Positions 32,229-42,070 of a stretch of DNA of 64,000 nucleotides are shown here, one piece after another. How positions within the stretch are numbered: the stretch's first letter is position 1; every line of letters begins with the position of its first letter. The stretch covers positions 22,485 to 86,484 of the forward strand of contig CBFIAS010000002.1 in NCBI GenBank assembly GCA_965660635.1, read 5' to 3'. The position numbers were made by a program, and so were the translations under genes. The notes beneath the pieces are model-generated. The model saw only the letters and a program-made list of their open reading frames with translations. It ran no database searches and had not been told where the DNA came from. Origin of the DNA: UBA7374 sp965660635. Its GTDB lineage: Bacteria; Verrucomicrobiota; Verrucomicrobiia; Opitutales; Coraliomargaritaceae.

Positions 32229-33770
32229 ATGTCCAGCGGCAATCCAACTGGCAAAGTCCACCTCGTCGGCGCAGGCCCCGGAGATCCCGGCCTGACCACC
32301 GTGCGCGCACGCCAACTGATCGGGACCGCCGACGTCATCGTCTACGACTACCTGGCCAACCCCCGGCTCCTCGACTGGGCCAGGCCGGAGGCCGAAAGGA
32401 TCTTCGTGGGAAAGAGCCCCGGACGCCATTCCAAGCCGCAGGAGGAAATCGAAGCCATTCTCGTCGAGCACGCGCAACAAGGCAGGCAAGTCGTGCGGCT
32501 CAAGGGTGGCGACCCCTTCATCTTCGGGCGGGGAGGTGAAGAAATCGAGCAACTGCAGGCCAACAACATTCCCTTCGAGATTGTCCCCGGCGTGACCGCC
32601 GCCCTCGCTGCCGCCGCCTACTCCGGCATCCCCCTGACCCACCGCGGACACAGCTCCTCCATAACCTTCCTTACCGGCCACGAGAACCCGGAAAAGCAGG
32701 CGCTGAGCATCGACTTCCGCCAACACGCACGCACAGAAGGCACACTCTGCCTCTACATGGGCGTCGGGCAACTTCCCCGCATCGTCAGTGAGTTAAAGGA
32801 GGGCGGCATGCCTGGTGACACCCCGGTGGCCATTGTCCAATGGGCCACGCTGGCCCGGCAGCGCTCCCTCTTCGGTACACTCGATGACATCGTCTCCCGC
32901 CTCGAGGCTTCCGGTATCGGCGCGCCTGCCATCATCACCATCGGCCAAGTCGTGGCCCAACGCCCGGCCAGCAACTGGTTCCAGGACCGGCCCCTCTTCG
33001 GCCAGCGCATTGTCGTGACCCGATCCCGCGAACAGGCCGGAGAACTCACCTCGCTCCTTGAAGCGCAGGGCGCCGACGTGCTGGAACTCCCCTTCATCAA
33101 CATCGAGACTCACTACAACGCCAACTCCGTGACCGAAGTCTTCGCCGGTATCGCCGTCTACGAGTGGATCCTCTTCACCAGCGCAAACGGTGTCCGCGTC
33201 TTCTTCGACCTTTTTCACAAAGCCTATGGGGACATCCGCTGCCTCGGCCCCATGCGCATTGCAGCCGTCGGGCAGGCCACCGCCCGGGAGATCCGCAAGC
33301 ACAAGCTCAAGGTCGACCTCATCCCGGAAAAAGCCAACGCCGACGCCTTGGCCGACACACTCATCAAGGATGAAGGCGTGGAAAGCATCAAGATGCTTGT
33401 CGTCACCGGAAACCGCAACCGGGAGACCCTGGTCAAGCGCCTCGAGGAAGAAGGCCGCGCCATTGTCGATACCCTGCCGCTCTACAAGACCACTGCCGCC
33501 GAACTAGACAAGGATTCAGCCGCCATGCGCTACCGCCGCGAGGGCGCTCACGCCGTCCTCTTCACCAGTTCCTCCACTGTCCAGTCCTTCGCCGGGCAGC
33601 AATCCTCCACCCTCGCCCTGGAGGACGGAGCCATCCGGCCCGCTTACGGCAGCATCGGCCCGCTCACCTCGAAAACCATGAACGCGCACAACTTACCGAT
33701 CGCATTCGAGGCCCCGCATGCCAATCTCGAGCACTTCGTCGTCGAGACGATTTCTTACCTGAAACAATAA
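32229..33770 (+). CDS. cobA-hemD: Fused uroporphyrinogen-III C-methyltransferase / uroporphyrinogen-III synthase
   Basis: 513 residues. Residues 1-250 are the SAM-dependent methyltransferase (VHLVGAGPGDPGLTTVRA, VVRLKGGDPFIFGRGGEE, VPGVTAALAAAAYSGIPLTHRG), which makes precorrin-2. Residues ~258-513 are uroporphyrinogen-III synthase (RIVVTRSREQAGELTSLLEAQGA, LFTSANGVRVFF, VLFTSSSTV). The fusion handles two successive steps after HemC and is a known arrangement in several phyla. Placed 3 bp after hemC, so cotranscribed. It provides the branch to siroheme/cobalamin as well as heme. Confidence 0.94.
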   Translation: MSSGNPTGKVHLVGAGPGDPGLTTVRARQLIGTADVIVYDYLANPRLLDWARPEAERIFVGKSPGRHSKPQEEIEAILVEHAQQGRQVVRLKGGDPFIFGRGGEEIEQLQANNIPFEIVPGVTAALAAAAYSGIPLTHRGHSSSITFLTGHENPEKQALSIDFRQHARTEGTLCLYMGVGQLPRIVSELKEGGMPGDTPVAIVQWATLARQRSLFGTLDDIVSRLEASGIGAPAIITIGQVVAQRPASNWFQDRPLFGQRIVVTRSREQAGELTSLLEAQGADVLELPFINIETHYNANSVTEVFAGIAVYEWILFTSANGVRVFFDLFHKAYGDIRCLGPMRIAAVGQATAREIRKHKLKVDLIPEKANADALADTLIKDEGVESIKMLVVTGNRNRETLVKRLEEEGRAIVDTLPLYKTTAAELDKDSAAMRYRREGAHAVLFTSSSTVQSFAGQQSSTLALEDGAIRPAYGSIGPLTSKTMNAHNLPIAFEAPHANLEHFVVETISYLKQ

Positions 33771-33789
33771 ACCAACTGATCCTAAAAAC

Positions 33790-34252
<463 letters not shown>

Positions 34253-34260
<8 letters not shown>

Positions 34261-35008
34261 ACCAAACGGCATCGTCGCGCTCCACGGCTTTACCGGCCGG
34301 GGAAGCGACTTCGCTCCCCTCCAGGCGCTCTGCCCGGAAAGCGGACACTGGTGCAGCCCCGACCTCCCGGGGCACGGGCCCAGTCCATCGGGCGACTGCG
34401 GCCCGCAAGCCGCTATCGATTGCATTAACCGGGCTGCTGGAGAGTACCCTCATTGCCGGATCCTGCTCGGCTACTCCATGGGCGGGCGCGCCGCACTGCT
34501 CCACGCCCTATCCCGGCCGGATCGCTGGGACGGCCTTGTACTCATCGGCACAAACCCCGGCATCTCCAATCCAGTCCAGAGAAGCAATCGCGCAAAAGAG
34601 GATGCGATCCTCGCGCAACGCATCCAATGCGATGGCCTGGACGCCTTCCTCAGACACTGGCAGGAACAACCGTTGATTGCCAGCCAGTCCGCGATTGATC
34701 CCGAATGGCGGGCCGGAATGCAGGCCGCCAGAATGAAACACTCCGCCTGCGGCCTGGCCCAGAGCCTGCGGCAATTCGGCCAAGGCAGCATCCCCGACCT
34801 CTGGCCGGAACTCAGCACAATCCGTTGCCCCGTCCTGCTTCTCACCGGCGCACTCGACCAGAAGTACACCGCCATCGCGGAAAAAATGCTGCCGCTTCTG
34901 CCCGCTGCCATCCATCGCATCCTGCCCGCAGCCGGGCACATGGCGCACATCGAATCTCCCGGCGCAGCTGCAGACGCCATCCGCACCTTCCTCCGGGAAT
35001 TCGCCTGA
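34253..35008 (+). CDS. Alpha/beta hydrolase, MenH-like
   Basis: 251 residues if the TTG at 34253 is used (MTEPNGIVALHGFTGRG); it overlaps the cyclophilin stop by 8 bp. An ATG at 34208 is possible but gives an unlikely basic extension. Catalytic parts are the oxyanion strand ALHGFTGRG, nucleophile elbow GYSMGGR (Ser), the Asp in LLTGALDQKY and His in PAAGHMAHIE. The pattern HGFTGxGxDF plus GYSMGGR matches MenH (SHCHC synthase of menaquinone synthesis) and related small-molecule hydrolases. No other men genes are near, so the symbol is not given. Confidence 0.8.
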
Positions 35009-35027
35009 GCCAGCATGCAGGAATAGG

Positions 35028-35055
35028 TTGACGCGCAGGTTCTTTTTCCTAGAAA
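35028..35055 (+). promoter_or_regulatory. Sigma-70-like promoter of the FadL-type gene
   Basis: TTGACG (35028-35033), 16-bp spacer, TAGAAA (35050-35055). It lies 22-49 bp upstream of the start codon, right after the hydrolase gene. Confidence 0.6.
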
Positions 35056-35066
35056 AACTAGTTTTT
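35053..35066. promoter_or_regulatory. Perfect palindrome AAAAACTAGTTTTT
   Basis: A 14-bp perfect palindrome that overlaps the putative -10 box and ends 10 bp before the start codon of the porin gene. It would suit an operator or an mRNA 5' structure. Confidence 0.5.
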
Positions 35067-35076
35067 GTTTGCACCT

Positions 35077-36273
35077 ATGAAATTGATTCGCTGCCTTCTT
35101 TCCGTTCTCGCTTCCGCCGCCAGCCTCCAGGCCGGTGGCCTTTACCTCATCGAGGTCAGCACCACCGAGACCTCCCTCGCCGGTGCCGGCTGGGCGGCCC
35201 GCGCCCAGGATCCCTCAACTGTATTCTCCAATCCGGCAGGGATGACCGAATTGAAGGGACGCAATCTCCAATCCACCCTGCAGCCGCTCTACACGCCCTT
35301 TGAATTCGACCAGAACGGCGGCGGCACGACCGATGCCAAGTCCTGGTTGCCCACCGGCGGACTGGCCTACACCCACCAGTTGAACGACCAATGGACAGTG
35401 GGCGCGGCGGTGGGCGGCTACTTCGGACTGGCTCTGCAATACGAGGAGGACTGGCCCGGACGCTATTTCACCCAGGAAGTCACCCTCCAGAGCATCAGCC
35501 TGCAGCCCACCGCGGCCTACCGGGTCAATGACCGCCTCTCCCTCGGATTCGGACTCTCGGTGCTCTATGGCATTTACGAGCTGAAATCCCTCGTCCCCGG
35601 CCTCGGAGGCGACCGGAAACTCGATTTCTCAGACGATGTCATCTCCTTCCAGGCCAACCTCGGCCTTCTCTACAAACTGAGCGAGCGCACCCGCGTCGGA
35701 CTGCAGTATTTCTCCGAGTCCAAGCAGGAGTACGAGGACTCTTTCCCCAACGGCCTGCTGGTCAACAATGTGGAAGTTGAAATGACTCTCCCGCAATCAT
35801 TCATGGCCAGTCTCTTCCACCAGGTGGACGAGCGCCTCGCCCTGATGGGCAACATCGGCTGGCAGGAGTGGTCCAGCTTCGGGCAGATCGGGCTGACCAC
35901 GGAAAACGGCCTGGCCAACATCGATGTGGAGACAGACCGCAATTACGACGACACCTGGAACTTCGCTCTCGGCCTGCAATACCAGCTCAACGAGCAATGG
36001 CGCCTCAACACAGGCACTGCCTACGATACCGCCATGGCCGAGGATGAATCCGTCACCGTCGACCTGCCCTCCGGGGACTCCGTCCGGTACGGCATCGGCG
36101 CGACCTACCACTATTCAGAGAATCTCGACCTCGACTTCGGCTATGAAATCCTCTGGTACGGTGATATCAAAGTCGAACAAGGCGATTCCGGAGGAGCCCG
36201 TGGCCAGGCATCCGGCACCTATCCGGACACCGCCCTTCACTTCTTCAGCCTCGGCTTGAACTGGCGGTTCTAG
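35077..36273 (+). CDS. FadL/OmpP1-type outer-membrane transporter
   Basis: 398 residues from ATG 35077. A signal peptide MKLIRCLLSVLASAASLQA is followed at once by the FadL hallmark GGLYLIEVSTTETSLAGAGWAARAQDPSTVFSNPAGM, whose N-terminal hatch and NPAGM motif are typical. The rest alternates as beta strands (YTHQLNDQWTVGAAVGGYFG, NFALGLQYQLNEQWRLNTGTAY) and ends in the barrel-closing FSLGLNWRF with terminal Phe. It is predicted to pass hydrophobic compounds through the outer membrane. Single gene with its own promoter. Confidence 0.92.
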   Translation: MKLIRCLLSVLASAASLQAGGLYLIEVSTTETSLAGAGWAARAQDPSTVFSNPAGMTELKGRNLQSTLQPLYTPFEFDQNGGGTTDAKSWLPTGGLAYTHQLNDQWTVGAAVGGYFGLALQYEEDWPGRYFTQEVTLQSISLQPTAAYRVNDRLSLGFGLSVLYGIYELKSLVPGLGGDRKLDFSDDVISFQANLGLLYKLSERTRVGLQYFSESKQEYEDSFPNGLLVNNVEVEMTLPQSFMASLFHQVDERLALMGNIGWQEWSSFGQIGLTTENGLANIDVETDRNYDDTWNFALGLQYQLNEQWRLNTGTAYDTAMAEDESVTVDLPSGDSVRYGIGATYHYSENLDLDFGYEILWYGDIKVEQGDSGGARGQASGTYPDTALHFFSLGLNWRF

Positions 36274-36819
<546 letters not shown>

Positions 36820-36839
36820 ATGTGTAGCTTCTTACACAT
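36820..36839. promoter_or_regulatory. Operator palindrome overlapping the vapB start
   Basis: ATGTGTA - GCTTCT - TACACAT: perfect 7-base arms; the right arm contains the first two bases of the antitoxin ATG (36838-36840). Autoregulatory binding by the VapBC complex here would block both promoter clearance and translation start. Binding is inferred. Confidence 0.6.
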
Positions 36840-37035
36840 GGCGACAAATTTGGCAATCGACGACAACCTCTTGACGAAGGCACTCAAAATCGGAGGCAAA
36901 AAGACCAAGAAGGATACAGTAAACGTGGCCTTGAAGGAATTCATCGTTCGAAGGGAACAAAAGAAAGTGTTGGATCTTTTTGGAACGGTTGAATACTTCG
37001 ACGATTACGAACCGAAAAAACCACGAAGCAAGTAA
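36838..37035 (+). CDS. vapB: VapB-family antitoxin
   Basis: 65 residues from ATG 36838 (MATNLAIDDNLLTKALKIGGKKTKKDTVNVALKEF). The N-terminal half is the small DNA-binding fold of VapB (DUF2191-like), and the C-terminal acidic/aromatic tail FGTVEYFDDYEPKKP wraps the toxin. It neutralises the PIN toxin that starts one base before its stop ends (TAATG overlap). An earlier in-frame ATG at 36802 is less likely, because the operator palindrome sits over 36838. Confidence 0.85.
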   Translation: MATNLAIDDNLLTKALKIGGKKTKKDTVNVALKEFIVRREQKKVLDLFGTVEYFDDYEPKKPRSK

Positions 37036-37430
37036 TGGTTATCGTGGATTCCGACGTATGGTCTGAAGCCTTCCGGAAGAAAGGAAAAGAGAGCAGGAGT
37101 GTCCAATGCCTTCGAAGCTTAATCAACGAAGGCGAAATCGTCATGATTGGACCGATCCGCCAGGAAGTGCTCTCCGGAATCAAGGAGAGTCAACGCTTTG
37201 AGCGGATCAAGGAAGCGCTTCGCGCCTTTCCCAGCCGGAAAATAGAAGAACCCCTATTTGAAACGGCGGCTTCATTTTTCAATTTGTGCCGGAGTAAAGG
37301 AATCCAAGGCTCACATACTGATTTCTTAATTGCAGCGTGCGCGGTCGAGTGGAGCGCCAGCATTCTTACTAAAGATCGTGATTTCATCCGGTACTCCAAA
37401 TATCTCCCGATCGAACTGCATAAAGCTTAA
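37035..37430 (+). CDS. vapC: VapC toxin, PIN-domain ribonuclease
   Basis: 131 residues: MVIVDSDVWSEAFR with first acidic residue of the PIN site, GPIRQEVLSGIK with the conserved Glu, and HTDFLIAACAVEWSASILTKDRDF with the two later Asp. All four acidic positions are filled, so the Mg-dependent RNase site is intact. VapC toxins cleave tRNA or rRNA when not held by VapB. It overlaps vapB by one base, the normal coupling. Confidence 0.87.
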   Translation: MVIVDSDVWSEAFRKKGKESRSVQCLRSLINEGEIVMIGPIRQEVLSGIKESQRFERIKEALRAFPSRKIEEPLFETAASFFNLCRSKGIQGSHTDFLIAACAVEWSASILTKDRDFIRYSKYLPIELHKA

Positions 37431-37575
37431 CCGTACCGGCCCAGTCGAGATGGCCAAAACCTGGGCTTCCGGCTTGGCCAAAGCTGCGGCGGACAAGAAG
37501 CCTTGTCAGGCCTGTCTAGTTTGCACTGACAACATAGGAACTTAAAAGCCAATAATTAGTGGATAGCTTACAAGC

Positions 37576-37767
37576 ATGGGCTTTAGTGAAATCAAAGAGA
37601 ACCTTCGGAATCTTTCAGAAAAAGAAAGACGCGAGCTTGTTGCCTGCATCGTCCAGATCGAAGAGGAAAGAGAAGACAGCTACATCGAAAGGATCACTCA
37701 GGAAATCGATGACACCAAGGGTTTTGTCCGGTGGAATGAGGTAAAGAGTGAATTCCTGGAGGATTGA
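37576..37767 (+). CDS. Addiction-module antitoxin (ParE/RelE partner type)
   Basis: 63 residues, acidic and helical: MGFSEIKENLRNLSEKERRELVACIVQIEEE, ending IDDTKGFVRWNEVKSEF. It resembles the small addiction-module antitoxins (xxWxEV tail) that pair with RelE/ParE toxins. Its TGA overlaps the ATG of the broken toxin by one base. Because the toxin carries a stop codon, this antitoxin is probably a leftover or acts on another toxin. Confidence 0.65.
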   Translation: MGFSEIKENLRNLSEKERRELVACIVQIEEEREDSYIERITQEIDDTKGFVRWNEVKSEFLED

Positions 37768-38024
37768 TGGAGCCGTTCGAATTATTGCTTCATGAAGAAG
37801 CTCTTGAAGCGCTTCGCAAGACCCGTGGGGAAAACAGAAAGCAGTTGTATAGCCTGTTCTCCGTATTGCCGACCAATCCATACCTTCAATCGGACGGTTC
37901 CTATGAGGATACAAAAGGAAGAGTCGTCCAACAGCTTCAGGTTCGTAGCTAACTTATCGAATACGTGATTGATGACCCAATGAAAGAAATCAAGATCCTG
38001 GAACTCAGGAAACTGTGTTCATGA
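37767..38024 (+). pseudogene. RelE/ParE-type toxin broken by an in-frame TAA
   Basis: The ATG at 37767 opens MEPFELLLHEEALEALRKTRGENRKQLYSLFS... and reaches TAA at 37950-37952 after VQQLQVRS. The same frame continues LIEYVIDDPMKEIKILELRKLCS to TGA at 38022-38024, which is the normal last beta strand and helix of RelE-family toxins (family pattern xxYxIxYxIDxxxKEIxIxxI). A single-base change (TAC or TAT to TAA) explains this. The truncated protein lacks the catalytic strand and should be inactive. Confidence 0.75.
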
Positions 38025-38069
38025 ACCTTGTATGAAGCGGGTAAAGGAGAACAACAGAAGCTGTCTCAA

Positions 38070-39431
38070 TCAGCCCACGCGTTTCCGCATGAAGTCTTTG
38101 ATCGCCTCGGGCGTTGGCTCGACGTGGTGCTTGACCACTTCGCGTGCCTTGAGTGCTTCCAGTGATGGATGGGTCGCCTCCTGGCCAATGGCTTCGCGGA
38201 TGGTGTCTGGAAACTTGGCCGGGTGAGCGGTGGCCAATATCAATTCCGGGCCGTCGGATCCGACGGGGCGCTTGAAGCCGCAAGCCGTATGGGGATCGAC
38301 AACGTAATCAAAATCCCGATACACTTGCCCGATAATCCGGGCGATCTCCCCGTCGTCCATGCGTGAACTGGAAAAAGTGCCGCGGTCAAAATCATCAAAG
38401 ACATATTCGCCGGTGCTTTTGAAGGCCTGCATGATCTCGCGCACCTTCCCGCTGTCGCGCCCGACCGCGTAGTAGAGGAACCGTTCGAAGTTTGAGGCCA
38501 CCTGGATGTCCATCGACGGAGCCACGCTGGGCGCGACGGCATCGAGGCGGTAGCAACCAGTGGAGAACAGGCGGTGCAGGATGTCGTTCTGATTGGTCGC
38601 TACGCGGAAGCCCCGGATGGGCACGCCCATCTGCTGGACCAGCCAGCCGGCCAGCACGTTGCCAAAGTTCCCAGTCGGCACAACGAAGGTTGTCTTCTCG
38701 CGGATATCCGCGGAAAGACGGAAGAATGCGTAGAGATAGTAAACACACTGCGCGAGAATGCGGGCGAGGTTGATCGAGTTGACGGCGGAGAGGCCGACTT
38801 CAGCAGCAAATTCACGATCCTGAAAGGCGGTCTTCATCGCCGTCTGGGCGTCGTCGAAGCTCCCCTCGATGGCGAGGGGAAAGACGTTGTCCGCTCCGGT
38901 GCAGGTCATCTGCCTTTCCTGTAGGGGCGAGATCCGGCCATCCGGATAAAGGATGAAGGTGGTCACGCCTTTCTTCCCGAGCAGCCCATGGATGGCAGCA
39001 GCACCGGTATCGCCGGAGGTGGCGCCGAGCACAGCGATCGGCTTGCCCGTGCGGGCGATCTGGGCTTCGTAGAAGTTGCCCAGCAACTGGAGGGCGAAGT
39101 CCTTGAAGGCGAGAGTCGGGCCGTGAAACAACTCCAGCACATGGCAGGCATCATCCAGCCGTCTGATCGGTGCGATTGCCGGATCGTCAAATTTCCCGTA
39201 GGAACAGCTTACGATCTGGTGCAGTTCTTCGCGGTCAATGTCCGTAGCGAAGAGCGCGAAGAAAGCTTCGCACAATTCGGCGTAGCCGAGGCCTTCCCAT
39301 TCCTGAAGGAGGGGCTTCAGGTCGGGCAATTCCTCTGGCAGGTAGAGCCCGCCGTCGGGGGCCAGCCCGTGCTCGACTGCAGTGGAAAATCCGACTGCGG
39401 GAACTTGCCCGCGGGTGCTGAGAAACTTCAT
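38070..39431 (-). CDS. thrC: Threonine synthase
   Basis: 453 residues of the long bacterial form. The N-terminal domain is MKFLSTRGQVPAVGFSTAVEHGLAPDGGLYLP; PLP is bound by K110 (FHGPTLAFKDFALQLLG), with the phosphate loop ATSGDTGAAAIHG. It makes threonine from O-phosphohomoserine. It is the last gene of hom-lysC-thrC, 5 bp after lysC. thrB (homoserine kinase) is not in the cluster and must be elsewhere or replaced. Confidence 0.95.
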   Translation of the reverse strand: MKFLSTRGQVPAVGFSTAVEHGLAPDGGLYLPEELPDLKPLLQEWEGLGYAELCEAFFALFATDIDREELHQIVSCSYGKFDDPAIAPIRRLDDACHVLELFHGPTLAFKDFALQLLGNFYEAQIARTGKPIAVLGATSGDTGAAAIHGLLGKKGVTTFILYPDGRISPLQERQMTCTGADNVFPLAIEGSFDDAQTAMKTAFQDREFAAEVGLSAVNSINLARILAQCVYYLYAFFRLSADIREKTTFVVPTGNFGNVLAGWLVQQMGVPIRGFRVATNQNDILHRLFSTGCYRLDAVAPSVAPSMDIQVASNFERFLYYAVGRDSGKVREIMQAFKSTGEYVFDDFDRGTFSSSRMDDGEIARIIGQVYRDFDYVVDPHTACGFKRPVGSDGPELILATAHPAKFPDTIREAIGQEATHPSLEALKAREVVKHHVEPTPEAIKDFMRKRVG

Positions 39432-39436
39432 GGCAC

Positions 39437-40654
39437 TTACTTCTTTGCGTCCAGGCCGAAGGCGCGATGAACGATGCGGGTGGCTTCCTCTGCATCGGCA
39501 GGATCAATCCCCACGGAGATCTTGATCTCCGAGGTGCTGACTAACTGGATGTTTACCTTGGCCTCGGACAAGGCCTCGAAAAGAGTCGCGGCGACACCGG
39601 AGTGCGAGCGCATGCCCACGCCGACGACCGAGACCTTGGCGATGTCGCTGGACTCGAAGAGGACGCCGGCCGCCTCGGGGAAAGCGCTGGCCACGCCTTC
39701 CTGGGAACGGGGCACATCGTCGCGCGGAACGGTGAAGGTCATGTTGGCCTTCCCGTTGCGGCCGATGTTCTGGACGATCATGTCGACGCTCACTCCGGCA
39801 TCGGCGATAGACTGGAAGAGCCGGGCAGCGGTGCCGGGCTGGTCGGGCAGTTCACTGACGACGATCCTGGCCTGGTTCTTGTCTAGGGCGACGCCGCTGA
39901 CAACGACGTCCTCCATGGAGGCGGCTTCTTCTTTCACTATGGTTCCGGGGTTATGGTTAAAGCTGGAGCGGACTTCAAAGACGACATTGAACTTGCGGGC
40001 AAACTCGACCGCGCGGTTTTGCATGACCTTCGACCCGGAGCTGGCCAGTTCGAGCATTTCCTCGTAGGCGATCTCGTCAAGTTTGCGGGCGTTCGGCACG
40101 ATCCTCGGATCGGCGGTGTAGACGCCGTCCACGTCGGTGCAGATCTGGCAGAGATCGGCGTCAAGGGCGGCGGCGATGGCAATGGCGCTGAGGTCGGACC
40201 CGCCGCGCCCGAGCGTGGTGACCTGCCCGTCGGCAGACTGCCCCTGGAAGCCGGCAAGGATGACGACCTTACCGGAATCGAGCTGCTCGCGGATGTCACC
40301 TCCGCTAATGCTTGTGATGCGGGCGCGGGTGTGGGCCGGATCGGTGAGGATACCAGCCTGCCGTCCAGTGCGGGAGACGGCGGGCACGCCGAGGGCGTGG
40401 AGGGCCATGGCGGTGAGGGCGATTGTCTCCTGTTCGCCGACGGCCAACAGCATGTCCATCTCACGGTCGTCGGGCCTCGGGTTGAGCGCCTTGGCCCGGC
40501 CGATTAAGTCATTGGTCACCCCGGAACGAGCGGAAACCACAACCACCACTTGGTCGCCCGCGTCGTGGCTGGCCTTGACCCTCTGGGCCACGTTGCGTAT
40601 GCGGTCCACATCAGCGACGGAGGTGCCGCCAAATTTCTGTACAATGAGAGCCAT
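39437..40654 (-). CDS. lysC: Aspartate kinase
   Basis: 405 residues. The amino-acid-kinase domain begins MALIVQKFGGTSVADVDRI and has GRGGSDLSA(I) at about 173-181. Two ACT domains in the C-terminal third (MIVQNIGRNGKANMTFTV; VSVVGVGMRSHSGVAATLFEAL) mediate feedback by lysine and/or threonine. Length fits the monofunctional alpha-type kinase. An internal beta-subunit start is common in this family but was not examined. First step of the Asp family pathway; 9 bp after hom. Confidence 0.96.
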   Translation of the reverse strand: MALIVQKFGGTSVADVDRIRNVAQRVKASHDAGDQVVVVVSARSGVTNDLIGRAKALNPRPDDREMDMLLAVGEQETIALTAMALHALGVPAVSRTGRQAGILTDPAHTRARITSISGGDIREQLDSGKVVILAGFQGQSADGQVTTLGRGGSDLSAIAIAAALDADLCQICTDVDGVYTADPRIVPNARKLDEIAYEEMLELASSGSKVMQNRAVEFARKFNVVFEVRSSFNHNPGTIVKEEAASMEDVVVSGVALDKNQARIVVSELPDQPGTAARLFQSIADAGVSVDMIVQNIGRNGKANMTFTVPRDDVPRSQEGVASAFPEAAGVLFESSDIAKVSVVGVGMRSHSGVAATLFEALSEAKVNIQLVSTSEIKISVGIDPADAEEATRIVHRAFGLDAKK

Positions 40655-40663
40655 TGTGAGGAC

Positions 40664-41992
40664 TTAGAGAGCGGGTTCGAAGATACGGAAGCTGACGGGT
40701 GCGGCCAGCACGGAAGCCTCGGCGGCGAGATCGTCTTTGACTGCGGAAAGGGCGGATTCACCGGTCTGGTGAGTGGTCAGCATGATGGAGGCGGTGCCGT
40801 CGGGCAGTTCCTTCTGCTTGACCGTGGCTAGGCTGATGTGGCGGGCGGCCAGGATGTTGGAGATGCGAGCCAGCACGCCCTCCTCGTCTTTGACCTGTAT
40901 GCGCAGGTAGTAGCGACCTTGCAGATCCTCTGCCGGGGTGAGTTCGAGACCGTCGGCCAATTCGCGGTAGCGGGCCTCGTCCTCTTCGCTGATCGCTGGT
41001 GCGGGGGCGCCCTGCAGCATGAAAACAGCGTCTGCGATATCGCTGATGACAGAGCTGGAAGTAGCGTCCTGCCCGGCCCCGCGCCCGATCAGGATGGTCG
41101 TGCCGACCACGTCCCCGGTCACGCTGACGGCGTTGTAGACTTCGTCCACCCCGGCAACGACTTCGCGCTTGTCGATCCAGGCCGGATGCAGGCGGACGGA
41201 TAACTTGTTGGCGGAAAAGTCCCGTTCAATGACGCCGAGCAGCTTGATCTTGTAGCCGAGTTCGGAGGCGATGGCGATGTCGTCTCCGGTGATTTCGCGG
41301 ATTCCCTCGCAGATGATCTGGTTGAGGCCGACCCATTTTCCGTGGGCCAGGTAGGCGAGAATGACAGTCTTGTGGGCAGCATCGATGCCGTCGAGATCGA
41401 GGGCCTCGTCAGCTTCTACGTAGCCCAGCCTACGGGCGTCGCCAAGGGTGTCCTCAAAGCTCAGGCCCTCGCGCTCCATGCGGGTGAGAATGTAGTTGGA
41501 GGTGCCGTTGAGGATGCCGTAGATGAGCTTGAAGCGGTTGGCTACCAGGGCCTCGCGAATGGTCTTGATGATGGGGATGCCCCCGGCCACGGACGCCTCG
41601 TAGAAGTAGTGCCCGCCGTTGGCGTGGGCGGTGGCGAAAAGTTCCTGCCCGTGCTCGCAGATGAGGGCCTTGTTGGCGGTCACGACAATCTTGCCTCCGG
41701 CAAGGGCGCGGCGCGTGAGTTCCAGTGCTTCTCCGGTTCCGCCCATGAGTTCGCAGACGATATCGATCTCCGGGTTATCGACCACCCGGGCGGGGTCGGT
41801 GGAGTAGCGTTCAGCAGGAACTTGGACATCCCGCTGCTTTCCGGCGTTCTTGACGACTACCTGGGAGATATCGAGCCTGGCCCCCAGCCGGTATTCCAGG
41901 GCCTGACGGTTCTTCTCGATGTTTTTCCAGACTCCCTGGCCGACGACGCCGAAACCCAGGAGCCCGATGCGGACGGTGCGTTTGGTAGACAT
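40664..41992 (-). CDS. hom: Homoserine dehydrogenase
   Basis: 442 residues from ATG 41992 (MSTKRTVRIGLLGFGVVGQG). The NAD(P) loop GLLGFGVVGQG is followed by the catalytic domain (VTANKALI, EASVAGGIPII, GILNGTSNYIL, DGIDAAHK) and a C-terminal ACT domain for threonine feedback (RYYLRIQVKDEEGVLARISNILA). It reduces aspartate semialdehyde to homoserine. Frames upstream to 42040 run into the plsY intergenic region and are not supported. First gene of the tight hom-lysC-thrC operon. Confidence 0.95.
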   Translation of the reverse strand: MSTKRTVRIGLLGFGVVGQGVWKNIEKNRQALEYRLGARLDISQVVVKNAGKQRDVQVPAERYSTDPARVVDNPEIDIVCELMGGTGEALELTRRALAGGKIVVTANKALICEHGQELFATAHANGGHYFYEASVAGGIPIIKTIREALVANRFKLIYGILNGTSNYILTRMEREGLSFEDTLGDARRLGYVEADEALDLDGIDAAHKTVILAYLAHGKWVGLNQIICEGIREITGDDIAIASELGYKIKLLGVIERDFSANKLSVRLHPAWIDKREVVAGVDEVYNAVSVTGDVVGTTILIGRGAGQDATSSSVISDIADAVFMLQGAPAPAISEEDEARYRELADGLELTPAEDLQGRYYLRIQVKDEEGVLARISNILAARHISLATVKQKELPDGTASIMLTTHQTGESALSAVKDDLAAEASVLAAPVSFRIFEPAL

Positions 41993-42070
41993 GTTTGCTG
42001 CTAAAAAGCAGGAGACAATCGCCCAAACGGGAATTTTCAAGGGCAGACTTCTCCGTGACGTCGAGCGCGG

